64,000 bases of DNA from Misgurnus anguillicaudatus (lineage: Eukaryota; Chordata; Actinopteri; Cypriniformes; Cobitidae), in NCBI RefSeq assembly GCF_027580225.2, contig NC_073352.2, positions 33,219,501 to 33,283,500 of the forward strand. The letters run 5' to 3'. Positions 45,249 to 57,155 of this stretch are shown here, in pieces; within the stretch, counting starts at the first letter, position 1; each line of letters starts with the position of its first letter. The notes under the pieces were generated by a model. It had not been told where the DNA came from. It worked only from the letters and a program-made list of their open reading frames with translations, and did no database searches. Both the position numbers and the translations under genes were made by a program.

Positions 45249-48200
45249 ATGACCTGTCGAGATCGTACACTTGAGTTCCAGTCGGCTTGTAAGTCACTGC
45301 AAGGGAGACAGTTACAGGTATGATACTAATATCTACAATAAATGTATTATTAGATATATAATCTATTCAAAAAGATGTCTACAATTCATATTTGCAAAAG
45401 TTGGTTCTTACCTTTAAAGCCATTTATACTTTGTTTTTACATAAACGTTTTATCATGCTTTCTAGCACCCTTTTCTGTATTTGCCTACATTACCTGCATT
45501 CTTGATCTGTCAGATATTTTGTTTTGTCAATATGCTGATATAATGAATGTCTTTCTTTCTCTCTCACAGAATGGGACACACGCTAAACCTGTCATTAATG
45601 CCCTTAAACAGCGAAGTGACTTCACTCTTATGGCCAAGTAAGCATGAATTTACTTTGGTCTTTGCTCAGTGCTGTATTTTCAGTTTCTTAAGTGCAACTG
45701 AATCTCTGTTGTCCTGAGACTTTGCCCATAAGAGATGTTGTTTTGTTTTCCTGTAACAGGAGAATTGGGAAAGACTTGAGCAACACTTTTGCCAAGTTGG
45801 AAAAGCTGACAATTTGTAAGTAACATGCATGTACAGATTGCATCCTTAAAGTGTAAAGTGCGATATTACATGTGTTTTCAGTTTGTCACACCAAAGAAAA
45901 ATGTGTTATAAATAGGGATGTAACGGTATTATAAATTTCGTGGTATTGCGGTAGAAGATTTTCCCGGTACCACCGTGGTCACATGATCGGTAAAACGTTA
46001 GGTCTTCCGGGCAACACGTGTAGTTTTTTTCCGGTCAAGTAAAGCGAGTGGAGGGACGCGGGAACTACAATTCCCATAATCCCATGCGTGCTACTCTGAC
46101 GCCTCTCTACAAGTGGAGCGGCAATGGCGGAAGCAAAAGAAACACGGATTTTAAATCTGATGTGTCGAAAAAGTTCGCGTTCGCTGTGACAAGAAACGAG
46201 GAAGGACAAAATGTGATGGACATTCAAAAAACGAGTGAGTAAAAATCCGTGAATGAGCAGAGTGTGTATGCCGTTTCTCAATTAGAAGGTTGCAGCCTCC
46301 TTAGGTTGCATATGCAGGCTGCATCCGTCATTAAACGCCTGGTGTATTTAAGTTAACTGAGTATTACATTCGCAAGTCATAAGCGTGTTACAATAATATA
46401 CGATTTAATAAGAATAATAGTCAACTTGAAAAATGTTAATATTTTGAAATAAGACGGTCTTCATTACGTATGCAGCCTACAAATGCGACCCATAGAGGCT
46501 GCAGACTTCCGATTGGGAAACGCGCCCCTGTATTAAGTCCAGCTACAATAAGTAAGCAATTTTCATTTTTTACTGGGTTGTTTTTGTTTTCAGGAATTGA
46601 CCCATCTTAAAACCCATCATCTTTTCTTGATTCTACAATCACAACCGTTGCTTTCATAGGAGTACCAAGCATTAGCATTAATATTAATAATAATAAAAAC
46701 TAGGTCAATTGAGGGAGTCACTCAATTCTTAAAACCTGACTGATTGGGAGTTGTTTAAAGTCGACAAACTAAAATGAAACTTAATTTTTTTGTCCTTTTT
46801 ATGAAAATTGTAAATACTTAACTACACTTTGTACATTGTAATGTTCTTGTTTAATAAACACTTATGGGAGTTTTTCCAAGTCTTCATTTGTTTTTTTTTT
46901 CTTCCTGCAAATGTTTCAATAATTACCGTACCGTGGGCATCATACCGAAATACTACCGTACCGTGATTTTTTGATACCGTTACATCCCTAGTTATAAACC
47001 ACCCAGTCAAATTTGAAAAATGAATAAACAGCAAGTAAATAAAAAAGTTATCAAATTTTTGTAAAAATAGGCAGGTTTTTCGAAGTATAGGTCTTTGTAG
47101 AACAAAAAAGGGGCATTTGCCAATTTCCAGGCGTTTTAAAACTGGGATTAGGCGTTTATAACCATTTAATCAAAAAATTCCAGAAGCCTTGAAAAGCAAT
47201 ACATCATAATTTTTTTTACACCTGTTCCAGTTTGAAAACAACCCAAAATTTGGAACCGCCTCTTTTTGTTCAGCAGAGACCTCCTTCTCAAAAATGCATT
47301 TTGGAATCGGCCACTCAATTTGAGCCAATCAGACATAGAGGTGGAAAACACCTCTTTCTTTTGATAACGCCCCAAAATTGGGAAACGCCTCTTTTTGTTC
47401 TGCAGAGACCCCAGTCTCAGTTTCTCGTGGTTTCAGCGGCTACACGCCCACTCGCGGGACAAGCTGTCATCTCTTGACATTTAAATATCGCTGCAACCTG
47501 AATGGATGCTTCCAATTATGCAGGGGCATCATCGATGATTTTAATCCCGCCCAATAAATCCTCAGAAATGTGGAAAAACTGTTTAACAGTGTAACTCCAA
47601 ATTCAGTGCTACATATTTTACAGTCTTGGTAATGTGTTTTAGCAATACATTTCTAACATTTATGATGTGTTTACACTAGGGCTGTGCAAAAATATCGATA
47701 CAGCTAACTATCATGATACATTTTTCCACAATAGTGTGTCGATATTTCAATCTCTACTATCGATATAAAAAATTTGTGTGTGTCAAACGACCTCATCCGC
47801 TGCTGCTGTAGTTGTCTCTGTCCAGTCATCTGTCATATATGGCTAGTTAGGGGGAGTGAGAAAATGGCAGAAAATTTAAAACCACCTGCTGCTTTCAAAG
47901 CCAACGCGTGGAAGCATTTTGGCTTAAAAAAGTTTTTAAAAATCAGTTCTTTTTTTACATTTTTGATAAAGAAAAAGTATTGCAGTGTATCGCATCATGC
48001 AACATATCGTATCGTATTGTGATACATTGTATTATGACCTATGTAACCAGCCCTAGTTTACACAGACTTCAAACTCAACATCAAAAACATTAGTGATTTG
48101 GGAGTAAATTCACGATCCATTGCAAACGTCCATTCTGGTTTTTATCCATACCGATTTTATATGATTTATTAAGCTCCTTAAATCAAGTCTAGCCCTGTAT

Positions 48201-51200
48201 TTGTTACACTGCAAAAATACTTTCTTGCATACTATTTTTGTCTTGTTTTTAGTAAAATTATCTAAAAATTGATGAGCAAAAAGGCCTTTAGAAGATAAGT
48301 CTAGTTTTTAGACAAAAATATCAAATTTATGTGCATTTGTGTTTAAAACAAACAAAGAAAATCTGCCATTGAAGACATTTTTTCTGTGCATTTAGGAAAA
48401 TCTATATATTTTTTTCTTACCCCATTGGCAAGATTTGTTTTTTTTATGTGCAAATTCACTTAAAGGTGGGGTGCATGATCTCTGAAAGCCAATGTTGACA
48501 TTTGAAATCACCTAAACAAACACGCCCCTACCCCAATAGAATCTGGACCCACCCCACACATACACAACCCAGGCAATGATGTTGGTTAGTAGACACGCCC
48601 CTTACTGCTGGCTAAAAGTGTGTTTTGGTAGTCGGCCTGACTCTTTTTCCAAACCGTTTTTTAGATATCGTGCACTCTGTCTTTAAATTTGATATTTTTG
48701 TCCAAAAACTCAACTTATTTTCTTAGGTTATTTTGCTTATCAAGAGAATGCATCTTGTTTTAAGAATTGTTTTATATTTAGTTAAAACAAGACAATACTA
48801 AGTAAGAAACTCATTTTTTGCAGTATAAATATTTTGAAAAGAAAGAAGTCAAATAGTTTTTTTCCTGACTTTACGATTTCTGTCTATAATTTTATGGTGG
48901 TCTTGTTTAATATCACCTTATTCAGTTTACCCTCCTCTCTTCCTCAGTGGCCAAACGGAAATCTTTGTTTGATGATAAAGCAGTGGAAATCGAAGAGTTA
49001 ACATACATCATTAAACAGGTTTGTGCATATTATTTGTATGGAATCATATAAATAATCAAATTAATGTATCTCAAAAACTCTTACTTTACTTTCTGTAAAA
49101 TTGCTAAGATGGGATTGTTTGCGATCATTGTCAGCATCTTTCTTGAAGCCATCATGTTTTTTGTAAAAGCAAACATCTTGCAGAGATCTGATATGCTGTC
49201 TGTGTCTCTCATCAGGACATCAACAGTCTGAATAAGCAGATAGCACAGCTGCAAGACCTTGTACGATCTCGCAGCGGGCAAAATGGCCGCCACATCCAGA
49301 CACATTCCAACACAATTGTTGTCTCCCTCCAGGTACGATCTTATATGCATTCAGATGATGACAGATATTTGAGACTTTCCAGGAAGTATTATCTTCGGTT
49401 GCTCTTGCTGTAGACTGTAGGGTTTTTGATTTCATTTTGATTGATGCAGACTATCTTTAGGGGCTACCACACCTTTTATTTTCTCACTGCGGTATAATAC
49501 ACGATTTGACAGTGTGTTGATGTTTGTGTTGCAGTCAAAGCTGGCATCCATGTCAAACGACTTCAAGTCAGTCTTGGAAGTGAGAACAGAGGTATGTTTT
49601 TATTTAAATCTACAATGCATGTCACAGTCTGGTTAATCCATCTGTTACTTAAAGTTACTTTTGTGTTTAACAGACTGTATTGTATCAGAATTAATGAGTC
49701 GTGATGTAGTTGTAAACACACTGTTTGTAATCGTTTTTTTTTTTTTTTATCGTCTGTGTCTAGAATCTGAAGCAACAGCGCAGCAGAAGAGAGCACTTCT
49801 CACAGGCTCCTGTCTCTGCATCACCTCTCCTCACCAATAACTTTAGTATGTTGAGTCCATGAGGTTCCCACGCCTTGGTTGATGTCAAGTTCAAGGACAT
49901 TTCAAGGTCAAATACCATCAAATTCGGGGACTGGGTGTGGGGACACATTTCAAGTGGGTGCATGATTACATTTTAAGATACATTGTTACGGTTCCCTTCG
50001 AGGGAACTCGCGCTGCGTCACTGCCGTGACACTTTTGGGACGCCTCCAGGGGTAAGTGCGTCTGAATGTGTATATCAAATTCAACCAATGGTGAGGCTTA
50101 ACGACAAAGACAGGGTGACGCGAGAGCCAGGAAGTGTATCACTATCTGAAATATTGCCGAAGACGGCATTACAGGGACGCAGGGAGTATGGCAAGGGAGA
50201 CGCAGCGTCTCGTTCCCTTCTCAGGGAACAACAGTTACATACGTAACCCGAGACGTTTTCATGTGTAAAATACAAAGCATTTTGGTATGAATCAACATTT
50301 GCATACAGAAGATACTTCCTGCGTCTCTGTAACGCCGTCTTTGGCAGTGTTTCAGGTGGCGATGTACTTCCTGGCTTCCGCGTCACCCTGTCTTTGTCGT
50401 TGAGTCTCACCATTGATTGAATTTGATGTGCACATTCGGACGCACTTGCCCCTGGATGTGTCCCCGGGGTGTCGTCGCGGTGATGCAGCGTGAGTTCACT
50501 CAAAAGGGAACTGTAACAATGTATCTTAAAAGGTAACACGTTGTAACCTTGCTCTCACTTAAAATGTGTCCCCATATTTAGTCCTTGAAAGTCCTTGAAA
50601 GGTCCTTGAATTTGAAGTTAACTAAAGTGTGGGAACTCCGTTGTATGCACCAGTTACTATACAATCTGTGGAATTAAAAATATAAGATAATCAGAAAATA
50701 AATGATTTATTATAGATTTTTTAACAGTGTTTAATTTCTTTGCTCTCACAGATAGTTCAGTTCTGATGCAGGATGAGTCGAGGAGTTTGGGAGGAGAGGT
50801 TGCCATTGACATGGACTCCAGAGCAAACCCCCTTCAACTCCAGCTCATTGATGAACAGGTACCGTTTTCTCAAACACTTAGAAATAGACAATGAGATGTG
50901 TGACTGGATTCTCAAACATCCCTCTGCTGTGTGTGTAGGATTCATACATCCAGAGCCGGGCAGACACGATGCAGAATATCGAGAGTACTATTGTGGAATT
51001 GGGTTCGATATTTCAGCAGTTGGCACACATGGTCAAAGAGCAGGAGGAGACGGTCCAGAGGTCAGTTCTTTACATAAAAAGCAATACAGCACACAGAGAT
51101 CAATCTGATATTTAATGTTTGTTAATTGTTTACCATCAGAATCGACGGCAATGTGGAAGACACCCAGTTAAATGTAGAAATGGCCCACGGCGAGATCCTC

Positions 51201-51299
51201 AAATACTTCCAGTCTGTCTCCTCCAACCGCTGGCTCATGATCAAGATATTCCTCGTTCTCATCATCTTCTTCATCATCTTTGTGGTCTTCCTCGCTTGA
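45249..51299 (+). CDS. stx5: Syntaxin-5, Golgi Qa-SNARE, complete
   Basis: Qa-SNARE for ER-to-Golgi and intra-Golgi vesicle fusion. Ten coding exons: 45249-45317, 45570-45637, 45760-45815, 48948-49018, 49216-49332, 49535-49591, 49764-49845, 50752-50858, 50939-51060, 51140-51299; all borders AG/GT and all phases agree, giving 302 aa against 301 for the human short isoform. The N terminus (MTCRDRTLEFQSACKSLQ) matches human MSCRDRTQEF. The Habc region includes RIGKDLSNTFAKLEKL and LFDDKAVEIEELTYIIKQ. The SNARE helix begins at D210 (DSYIQSRADTMQNIE), with the expected zero-layer glutamine at Q244 (KEQEE). A C-terminal anchor occupies 281-302. The start is fixed by homology: an in-frame TAA lies upstream at 45138-45140, and no in-frame ATG lies between. 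Introns 3 and 7 are loaded with transposons. A zebrafish-type duplicate name (stx5a or stx5al) cannot be assigned. Confidence 0.96.
45913..46990 (+). mobile_element. hAT-type transposon remnant in stx5 intron 3
   Basis: TAGGGATGTAACGGTAT ... ATACCGTTACATCCCTA, 1078 bp, flanked by perfect GTTATAAA duplications at 45905-45912 and 46991-46998. Interior keeps a 64-codon ORF but no recognisable transposase domain. Confidence 0.88.
47235..47430. repeat. Local direct duplication
   Basis: CCGCCTCTTTTTGTTCAGCAGAGACC at about 47258 recurs as CGCCTCTTTTTGTTCTGCAG about 125 bp later, each after CCCAAAATTTGG/CCCAAAATTGGG. Confidence 0.6.
47677..48055 (+). mobile_element. Non-autonomous hAT element in stx5 intron 3
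   Basis: TAGGGCTGTGCAAAAATATC ... GTAACCAGCCCTA, 379 bp, with perfect GTTTACAC duplications at 47669-47676 and 48056-48063. Confidence 0.88.
48205..48826. mobile_element. Foldback with ACACTGCAAAAA ends, carrying an insertion
   Basis: TTACACTGCAAAAATACTTT and CTCATTTTTTGCAGTA are inverted; inner TTGTCTTGTTTT and AAAACAAGACAA also pair. The interior 48460-48686 is a separate MITE (TTAAAGGTGGGGTGCATGAT ... CGTGCACTCTGTCTTTAA) related to 55169-55390. Confidence 0.7.
49861..50637. repeat. Long inverted repeat filling stx5 intron 7
   Basis: Left arm 49861-50188 is the near-complement of right arm 50313-50637 with about 124 bp between. Both are the 8370-9085 element, the left copy inverted and the right forward and truncated at its 5' side. 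Differences by eye are mostly transitions at CpG. The arm starts 16 bases after the splice donor at 49846. Confidence 0.85.
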
Positions 51300-52884
51300 T
51301 AGGGAACGGGTAAGGAGGGCTGGATACGGAGTCAAAGGGGTTGAAGGAGGGGGCAAGCGGTGGAGGACTTATGGGCGAATGTGCAAAACACTCGAGGAAT
51401 GGACCAAAGGGGCTCTGGAGGGGTTGACTTTTGATGCTCATAGGTGAAATGATTTTAGTGTCAGTTCACTAGTTAATTCTCTCACTGTTCAGAATTTAAC
51501 TTTCTCACTGTTGAGAATGAGAAGTGAATAATGATAGTGATGTTGATGAAGTTGAAACTGAGATTTACTGTGTATTCAGCCAGAGGAGGCTGTTCTGCAT
51601 CTGCATTAATATTTGAGCCTTCATTTTTTTATACTACTAATAATAATAATAATAAGGCTTTTCTTTTTGAATGGTTTGATTCTCCAAACTGGTTTAGTTG
51701 TTTTCTGACAGTGTTATCCATAATCAGCGATAACATTTTTACAATAAATTATATGCCATTGTTTCTGATAAACCCGATAATTCATTTTTATATCAAATCT
51801 GGGCTCTTATTTACAATTCTGAAGAAATGTTATTTCATTATTTAACCCCAAAATCAGCAGAAGAAATATATTTGTCATAAAGACAATGAAACCTGTTTTA
51901 TTAGCTGTTATGATTGTGATGTAAATTTATTTTCCCCCTCAAAAGCTAATTTTTTATTTATATGCACATTTTCTGTCTTGGTCATTGTCTTTTTGCTAAA
52001 TATTCATATTTTTTTCTTTTATTGGGTGAAATATATGAAAGGCACATTTCTTGATAGATTTTGGGAGATTTTCTCTTATAGTGTTAGCCAAGGAGCGAAT
52101 ATAGGGTCTGTAATATTACAAACTGTTTCAAATGCTCACCGCTTTTTCATTTGAGTTTGATTCTGCCAAATACATAAGGAGAAGGAGAAACTGTCTGGTC
52201 TTATGATTTTGCACTGCTTGATGAAGAAACATATTAAGGGCAAATGAAGACCAAAGGTTTTTATATATAAGCTAACTGTAGAGACTCTGAAAGATTAAAG
52301 TGCAGTTTAATGAGCCGAAAGAGACTCCAGACGGTTTTGCAGGCAGCTCTGGACTGCTCGTTCATCACTTCAGGATGTGTTTTCTTCCAGATGAGAAATT
52401 TGCATGAGTAAGACTGGAACTGCGAACATCTGCTAATGAAGAAGATCTGTGCTAGACCTCAGATGTTTTCGCCCTTTATTTTGAAGAGCAGCTTTGGCCT
52501 GACGAACACTTGAGACTCTTGCACGAGGAGTCGGTCTTGAATTTAAGATCTGCTCTTTCATACTGTGATTCTGTGAATAATGAATCACCAGAGAAGCTAG
52601 TAGAGATGATGTCTTTGAAAATCCCTCTGATATAAGCAGCATTTTAAAGGTCAAACATGATAAACATGGACTCACACCACACGCTCAGACTCATGAACGA
52701 TGTACAGTGTATTATTTAATGAGCACTTTTTATGAAAACTGTTTCCAGGCTTTTTTAGCTGAATGCTCTGCATCTCTTGTATAAACTGAACACTGCTATA
52801 ATGTAAATGACATATAATACAGAGTAAAACACATCTGAGACATCTGATCATGACTAATGTTGCTTTTTGTTTGCAATAGTGACT
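51300..52884. other. stx5: stx5 3' UTR and downstream sequence
   Basis: Single-copy-looking sequence after the stx5 stop. An AATAAA at 51743-51748 is a plausible poly(A) signal about 445 nt downstream of the stop. No further exon recognised. Confidence 0.45.
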
Positions 52885-53802
52885 GGGTGATTCTCACGAA
52901 ACCATTGAAACACCACGGCACTAATGATTTTAGCTTTAAAATGTGTAATATAGTAACATTAAAAAGCATCAGAATTAACACAATACTGTGTTGTACCTTG
53001 CACAATGTGTGATTTCAACATAAGAATTTATAATTGGAAATTTGATCTCATTTTCTGCTAAAATACTCATTACCGCAATGTGTCCGGCTGTGTTTGAACA
53101 TGCGTTATGTTTTAATTTAATCAAATTAACACAAAAATATTAAGAAAAAAAATAAATGGATGTTTTGCTAGACTACTTTAGATGACAGAAAAAATATTTA
53201 CTGAATATTCATGTATAATAATAATGAAGAAAAATTAGGAAAATTATGTGTCCATACCTGATGTTCTCATCCTCCGCAACACTTTTTGAGAACAGTTTAA
53301 GCACACATACAGAATTTTAATAAAGTTTGATTTTGGGTGACCAAGCACATGGACCAGTTACTTCAAGATGGCTACCAGGTAAGATCATTTTTTTTACAGT
53401 TAATTTGAAATATTGTCTTGTCAGAATGCTTACACGACATTTTGATTATCATTACCGCAACAGATGCTTATTAAATGTTAATTTAATTAATAGAAGCATA
53501 ATACTTTGATTTTAAAAGCATGTGCAGAATCTCCAAATTATGTTCTTTCAGGTTTGTCATGTCATTTTGAAAATATGTCAGTGTTGATGTTTTCTGACTG
53601 TTGCGGTAATGAGATTTTTTAGGACTAATTTTTTAAATTATGTTACAAAAAGTGTTAAATGATAAGTAAAAGTTTTTTAATTAATGTTCCCATTTACTCC
53701 AGACTTTGATTTTCAATGTCTGGTGGGAAAAAAGTAAATTTAAGCAATTTTTACATTTTCATGCTTGACATTTTTAAAACCAGGTTTTTGTGAGAATCAC
53801 CC
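52885..53802. mobile_element. Element with GGGTGATTCTCACRAAA inverted ends
   Basis: GGGTGATTCTCACGAAACC and GGTTTTTGTGAGAATCACCC bound 918 bp. The motif TTACCGCAA recurs on both strands inside (about 53072, 53453, 53602). No transposase ORF. Confidence 0.7.
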
Positions 53803-53909
53803 GACTGTAGAGTAGAGACCGAAACTGGACGAGCCAGTGAATTGGCCAATTTTTTCAAATTATGGGGTAATGTAAATGTTTGGTGGTGAGTTTTATAGTA
53901 TAGCATTGT

Positions 53910-54328
53910 CAGGGCTCAACGCAAATATTTTTTGATACTGGTCCGGTCGGGCCAGTGGTTCAGGTTTTCACTTGCCCTGCCAAAATTTTCACTGGCCCCA
54001 ATAGAAAAAGTCAGTGTCACATATTTAAAAATAATAATTCAAAAGTCAAATATAACTGTATGTTCCAATGAAAAAGGCTTCCAACTTTTCTGCTTTACCT
54101 GTAAACTGACAGCAAATTGTGCAAAATATTGCATAGTTTATTTCGCCGTGTTTTGCCCAAGTAAATGTCTACTTCCAAGATGTTAAATAATATACGTTGA
54201 TAAAAATATATTTTAGTGACTGAGGGTGAAGCACTGGCCCGATCGGGCAAGTGAAAATACTTTTTACTGGCCCGAACGGCTCTCACGCTTGCCCCGGGCC
54301 ACCGGGCAGTCCTTTATGTTGAGCCCTG
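53910..54328. mobile_element. MITE with CAGGGCTCAAC ends
   Basis: CAGGGCTCAACGCAAATATT and TTTATGTTGAGCCCTG are inverted; inner CACTTGCCCTG and CGGGCAAGTG pair. Terminal CAGGG suggests a hAT relative. Confidence 0.7.
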
Positions 54329-54490
54329 ATCGTACTAAAAGGGTTGTGGGTTTGATCCCAGCATATGCTATATGTAAATGTGAATTATTTAAATTAGGTG
54401 TTCATTTTATTCCAACACATTTGTTGATGTCATCTGTAAATTGTATTTTGGTATTATTACTATTGGCCATTCGGTAAAGCGGTCAGCTGT

Positions 54491-54666
54491 CAAATAAAAT
54501 CTTCAAAATATATAACCAAGCTGTCACTGGGGCGGTACTCTTTTAAAAGGTCCTAATATGTACCATTAGATACAGACATGTATACATTTGGTACTAATAT
54601 GAACTCTTTAGGTTCGCCCCCATTGAAAGCTGGGGTACATATTTTGACACTTTTTCTGACAGTGTA
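54491..54666. mobile_element. Fragment of the 7253-type MITE
   Basis: CAAGCTGTCACTGGGGCGGT, repeated TACCATTAGATACAGACATG-like words and TTTTTCTGACAGTGTA at the right end. Confidence 0.6.
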
Positions 54667-54915
54667 CTCTTGAGGACTTTACCGAATTCAAATACCCTTA
54701 AAGACTGAATATACTACACTGTAAAAATTCCTTGTTGCACTTACATGTTTAAGTTCAATCAACTTTAATTTACAATTCATTTCAACTTTCTTGGCTAGTG
54801 AGGAGTTGATATAAATTATTAAAATAAAGTTAAATTAGCTAAAGTTATTTTAGCTATAGTTTTTAATAATTTTGACACTGTAAAATATGCAGCATTTTTG
54901 TCAAATCAACATATA

Positions 54916-55541
54916 GACCCCTTCAAAGTTTGTAAACATTGAATGACTATCGGGTGCGCGCGCAGCATGGGGTCAAACTGCTCATACCATCCAGGCTTTA
55001 TAATTTAATCTAACAGGGCTGAAAAATGATGACTTACCTCAAATGAAGTGAGCACTACAAACACAAGCCTCTTTGATATTTGCATTGTTCCAGTCTGCAT
55101 GTTAATTGCTTGCAGCCGCAGATGTTGTTTTTTTTGTTTTTGAGATTCTGCATGAATCGCGAAAACTTAAAGGCGGAGTCCACGATGTTTGAAAAACGCG
55201 TTGGAAAAGGAGACGGGTCGACTACCAAAACACACTTATAGCCAATAAAATCAAATCAAACGCCGGGTTGCGTATGTGTGGGGCGGGTCTATCAACAGAA
55301 CGTCCGGATTCTATTGGGGTAGGGGCGTGTTTGTTTAGGTGATTTCAAATATCAACATTGGCTTTCAAACATCATGGACTCCGCCTTTAATGGAAGACCT
55401 GTTGCGATTTTCACAGCCCACGACGTAAGTAGGCATTTTTGACGATACCGAATAATACGCGACTCAATCTGCTGTAATGACTTTTCTGGCCCCGGCATGC
55501 GCGGTGGGAGCTGCCTGTGGCGTGGACCGTGAAGGGGTCTA
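54916..55541. mobile_element. Element with GACCCCTTCA ends, inside 54717-56115
   Basis: TATAGACCCCTTCAAAG and CCGTGAAGGGGTCTATA are inverted and flanked by TATA. CpG-richer than the host element. Contains a further insertion at 55169-55390. Confidence 0.7.
55169..55390. mobile_element. MITE with TTAAAGGCGGAGTCCA ends, innermost
   Basis: TTAAAGGCGGAGTCCACGAT and ATCATGGACTCCGCCTTTAA are near-perfect inverted ends over about 25 bp. Relatives at 48460-48686 and 15840-15955. Confidence 0.8.
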
Positions 55542-55627
55542 TATTTTTGTTAGTTTAACTTAAAAAATTAAGTTAAACAATTTCAACTTGATTTTATAAG
55601 TTAAGTCAACTTTTCACATGCCAAAAC

Positions 55628-55975
55628 TTAAAGGAAAACACCACAGTTTTTCTATATTTTCCTTAGGATCCAAACAGGGATGAGTTTAGAAGCCACTAAA
55701 AAAATCGCCACGTTTTATTTTGTGCCACCATACTTACTCGTGTAACTATTCATGTAACTTTAAATAGGGAAAACATGGAGGTGTTTGGTGGCTTCTAAAT
55801 TCATCCCTGTTTGGATCCTAAGGAATGAATGGGGCTAGGCTAAATGCTAACACATTCACGATGCGCTATACAAAGATTAAGTGCACGCATTGAAAAAAGA
55901 TAGGTATGTATTCGTTTGTCTAAGTTGAGGTAAGAACGTAGTAAAATATTGAAAAAAATTGATGTTATCCTTTAA
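55628..55975. mobile_element. Foldback with TTAAAGGAAAACACCAC ends, copy 2, short
   Basis: Left arm largely deleted (joins directly to GGATCCAAACAGG); right arm complete with ATCCTAAGGAATGAATGGGG. Lies inside 54717-56115. Confidence 0.7.
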
Positions 55976-56341
55976 AATAATAGGTTGAATTGACTTGGAA
56001 AACCAGGTTGTTTTAACGTTATTTAACAGCTTAATTGTCAAGAAAGTTAAAATGAATTGTATATTCAAGTTGATTAAACCCAAAAATGCCAGTGCAACAA
56101 GGAATTTTTACAGTGATATGCTAAATATATACATGTCATCACAGTAAATACCCTCAGAAATAGGCTATAGGCTCACACATGCCTATACCTGTGATCTTGT
56201 GATCACATGTCTCTGTTTTCTTTGCTCTCTGTTTTCCAGTCCGTCCCTTAATCCTCACAGGATGTATTTTTCCAATCTCTTTCCATCATGCCTTTCATTG
56301 CCTTGCTTCTGTTCTTCCCTCTTTAAGTTTGCCTGCTTCAT

Positions 56342-57155
56342 TCATCTCTGTGCTGCCTGCTCAAGAGGTGTGATCTCTGGCATGCTGAGACTCCGCCCCT
56401 TCCTGGTGCACATGGCTGTCGCCACCTGTTCAGCCATCTCCTCCTCTTCATCAGACCATGCGTTTTCTTGGAGGTCGTTGCGGGAACCACCAAAACTAAT
56501 TTTCCCACGGCCCAGGGTGCGAAACTTGGATCGGAACGTGACGAAGGAAAGGCTTTTGCTGCGCTGTTTCTCCCAGCGGTTTACCCGATTCTGGAGCTCA
56601 GCATCGCCCTGAAGCTCATCCAGACAGGTTTGCAGGACACTCCTGAACAGTTTCGGGACCTCCGGCACCTCCGGCTCAAACTCTGACACTAGTTTTCGGA
56701 ACCTTTGCAAAATAAGGAAACCTTTCAGATTCCTACAGTTCATGCAACTTACTAATACCAACTTGGTATTTTTTAAAGATTAAGACAATTCCTCTTCAAA
56801 AGATTTGAGTGCTTTGAGGCACTCTTTTAGACCTCACTGGTCAATGTTCTTACCTCGCAATGACCGGACCACACTGTTGAGGTGGTATCTGGGCACATAG
56901 GTCTTGCAGGTCCAGAACATCTCCAGGAGTGAGCTCGTAGGGTACACGAGGTTTAGACCCGGCCAGCCAGCTGTAGTCTGCAGAGGAAGAGTTTCGACGT
57001 CTGCGGCTCAGTGCTTCATTCTCTAGTCTGATCCGTTCGGTCCGTTTCACCATGGCACCCAGCTCCAACATCAAAGTATTGGTCACCAGTTCTTCTGGAG
57101 TCCGCTGGCCAGGAACCTTTGGCTCCAGGGAAAACACTACAGACCAGGGAAACAT
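56342..57155 (-). CDS. rd3: RD3-family protein, two coding exons
   Basis: RD3 in mammals binds and restrains photoreceptor guanylate cyclases and helps their trafficking. Here coding exon 1 is 57155 down to 56854 and exon 2 is 56702 down to 56342, joined in phase 2, giving 220 aa (human RD3 is 195). Features matching RD3: PEELVTNTLMLELGAMVKR at about 20-38, DYSWL at 60-64, a YELTP.. segment and QQCGPVIARFRKL at 93-105, EPEVPEVPKLFRSVLQ at 110-125, and the C-terminal SLSMPE at 205-210 (human RSWSMPE). An acidic stretch (SDEEEE) precedes the C terminus and is not something I recall in human RD3. The start ATG directly follows a good splice acceptor (TTTTTGCTTTTACAG), so a non-coding 5' exon upstream is likely but was not located. 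It could be an RD3-like paralog; family membership is firm, the exact symbol less so. It is divergent from cenpf. Confidence 0.88.

Larger units (their letters stand above)
54717..56115. mobile_element. Outer element of a nested stack
   Basis: CACTGTAAAAATTCCTTGTT and AACAAGGAATTTTTACAGTG are perfect inverted ends. The body contains 54916-55541 and 55628-55975. An apparently uninserted relative of its inner sequence lies near 36060-36110 (GTTGATTTGACAAAAATGC). Confidence 0.8.

Noticed and set aside
46048..46242. Transposase-derived gene within the hAT element
   Set aside because: 64 codons with no zinc-finger or RNase H motif that I can identify; probably a remnant.
50081..50539. 152- and 87-codon ORFs in stx5 intron 7, similar to one at 8644-8958
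   Set aside because: The similarity comes from shared repeat DNA, not from a protein family; they sit within an intron palindrome.
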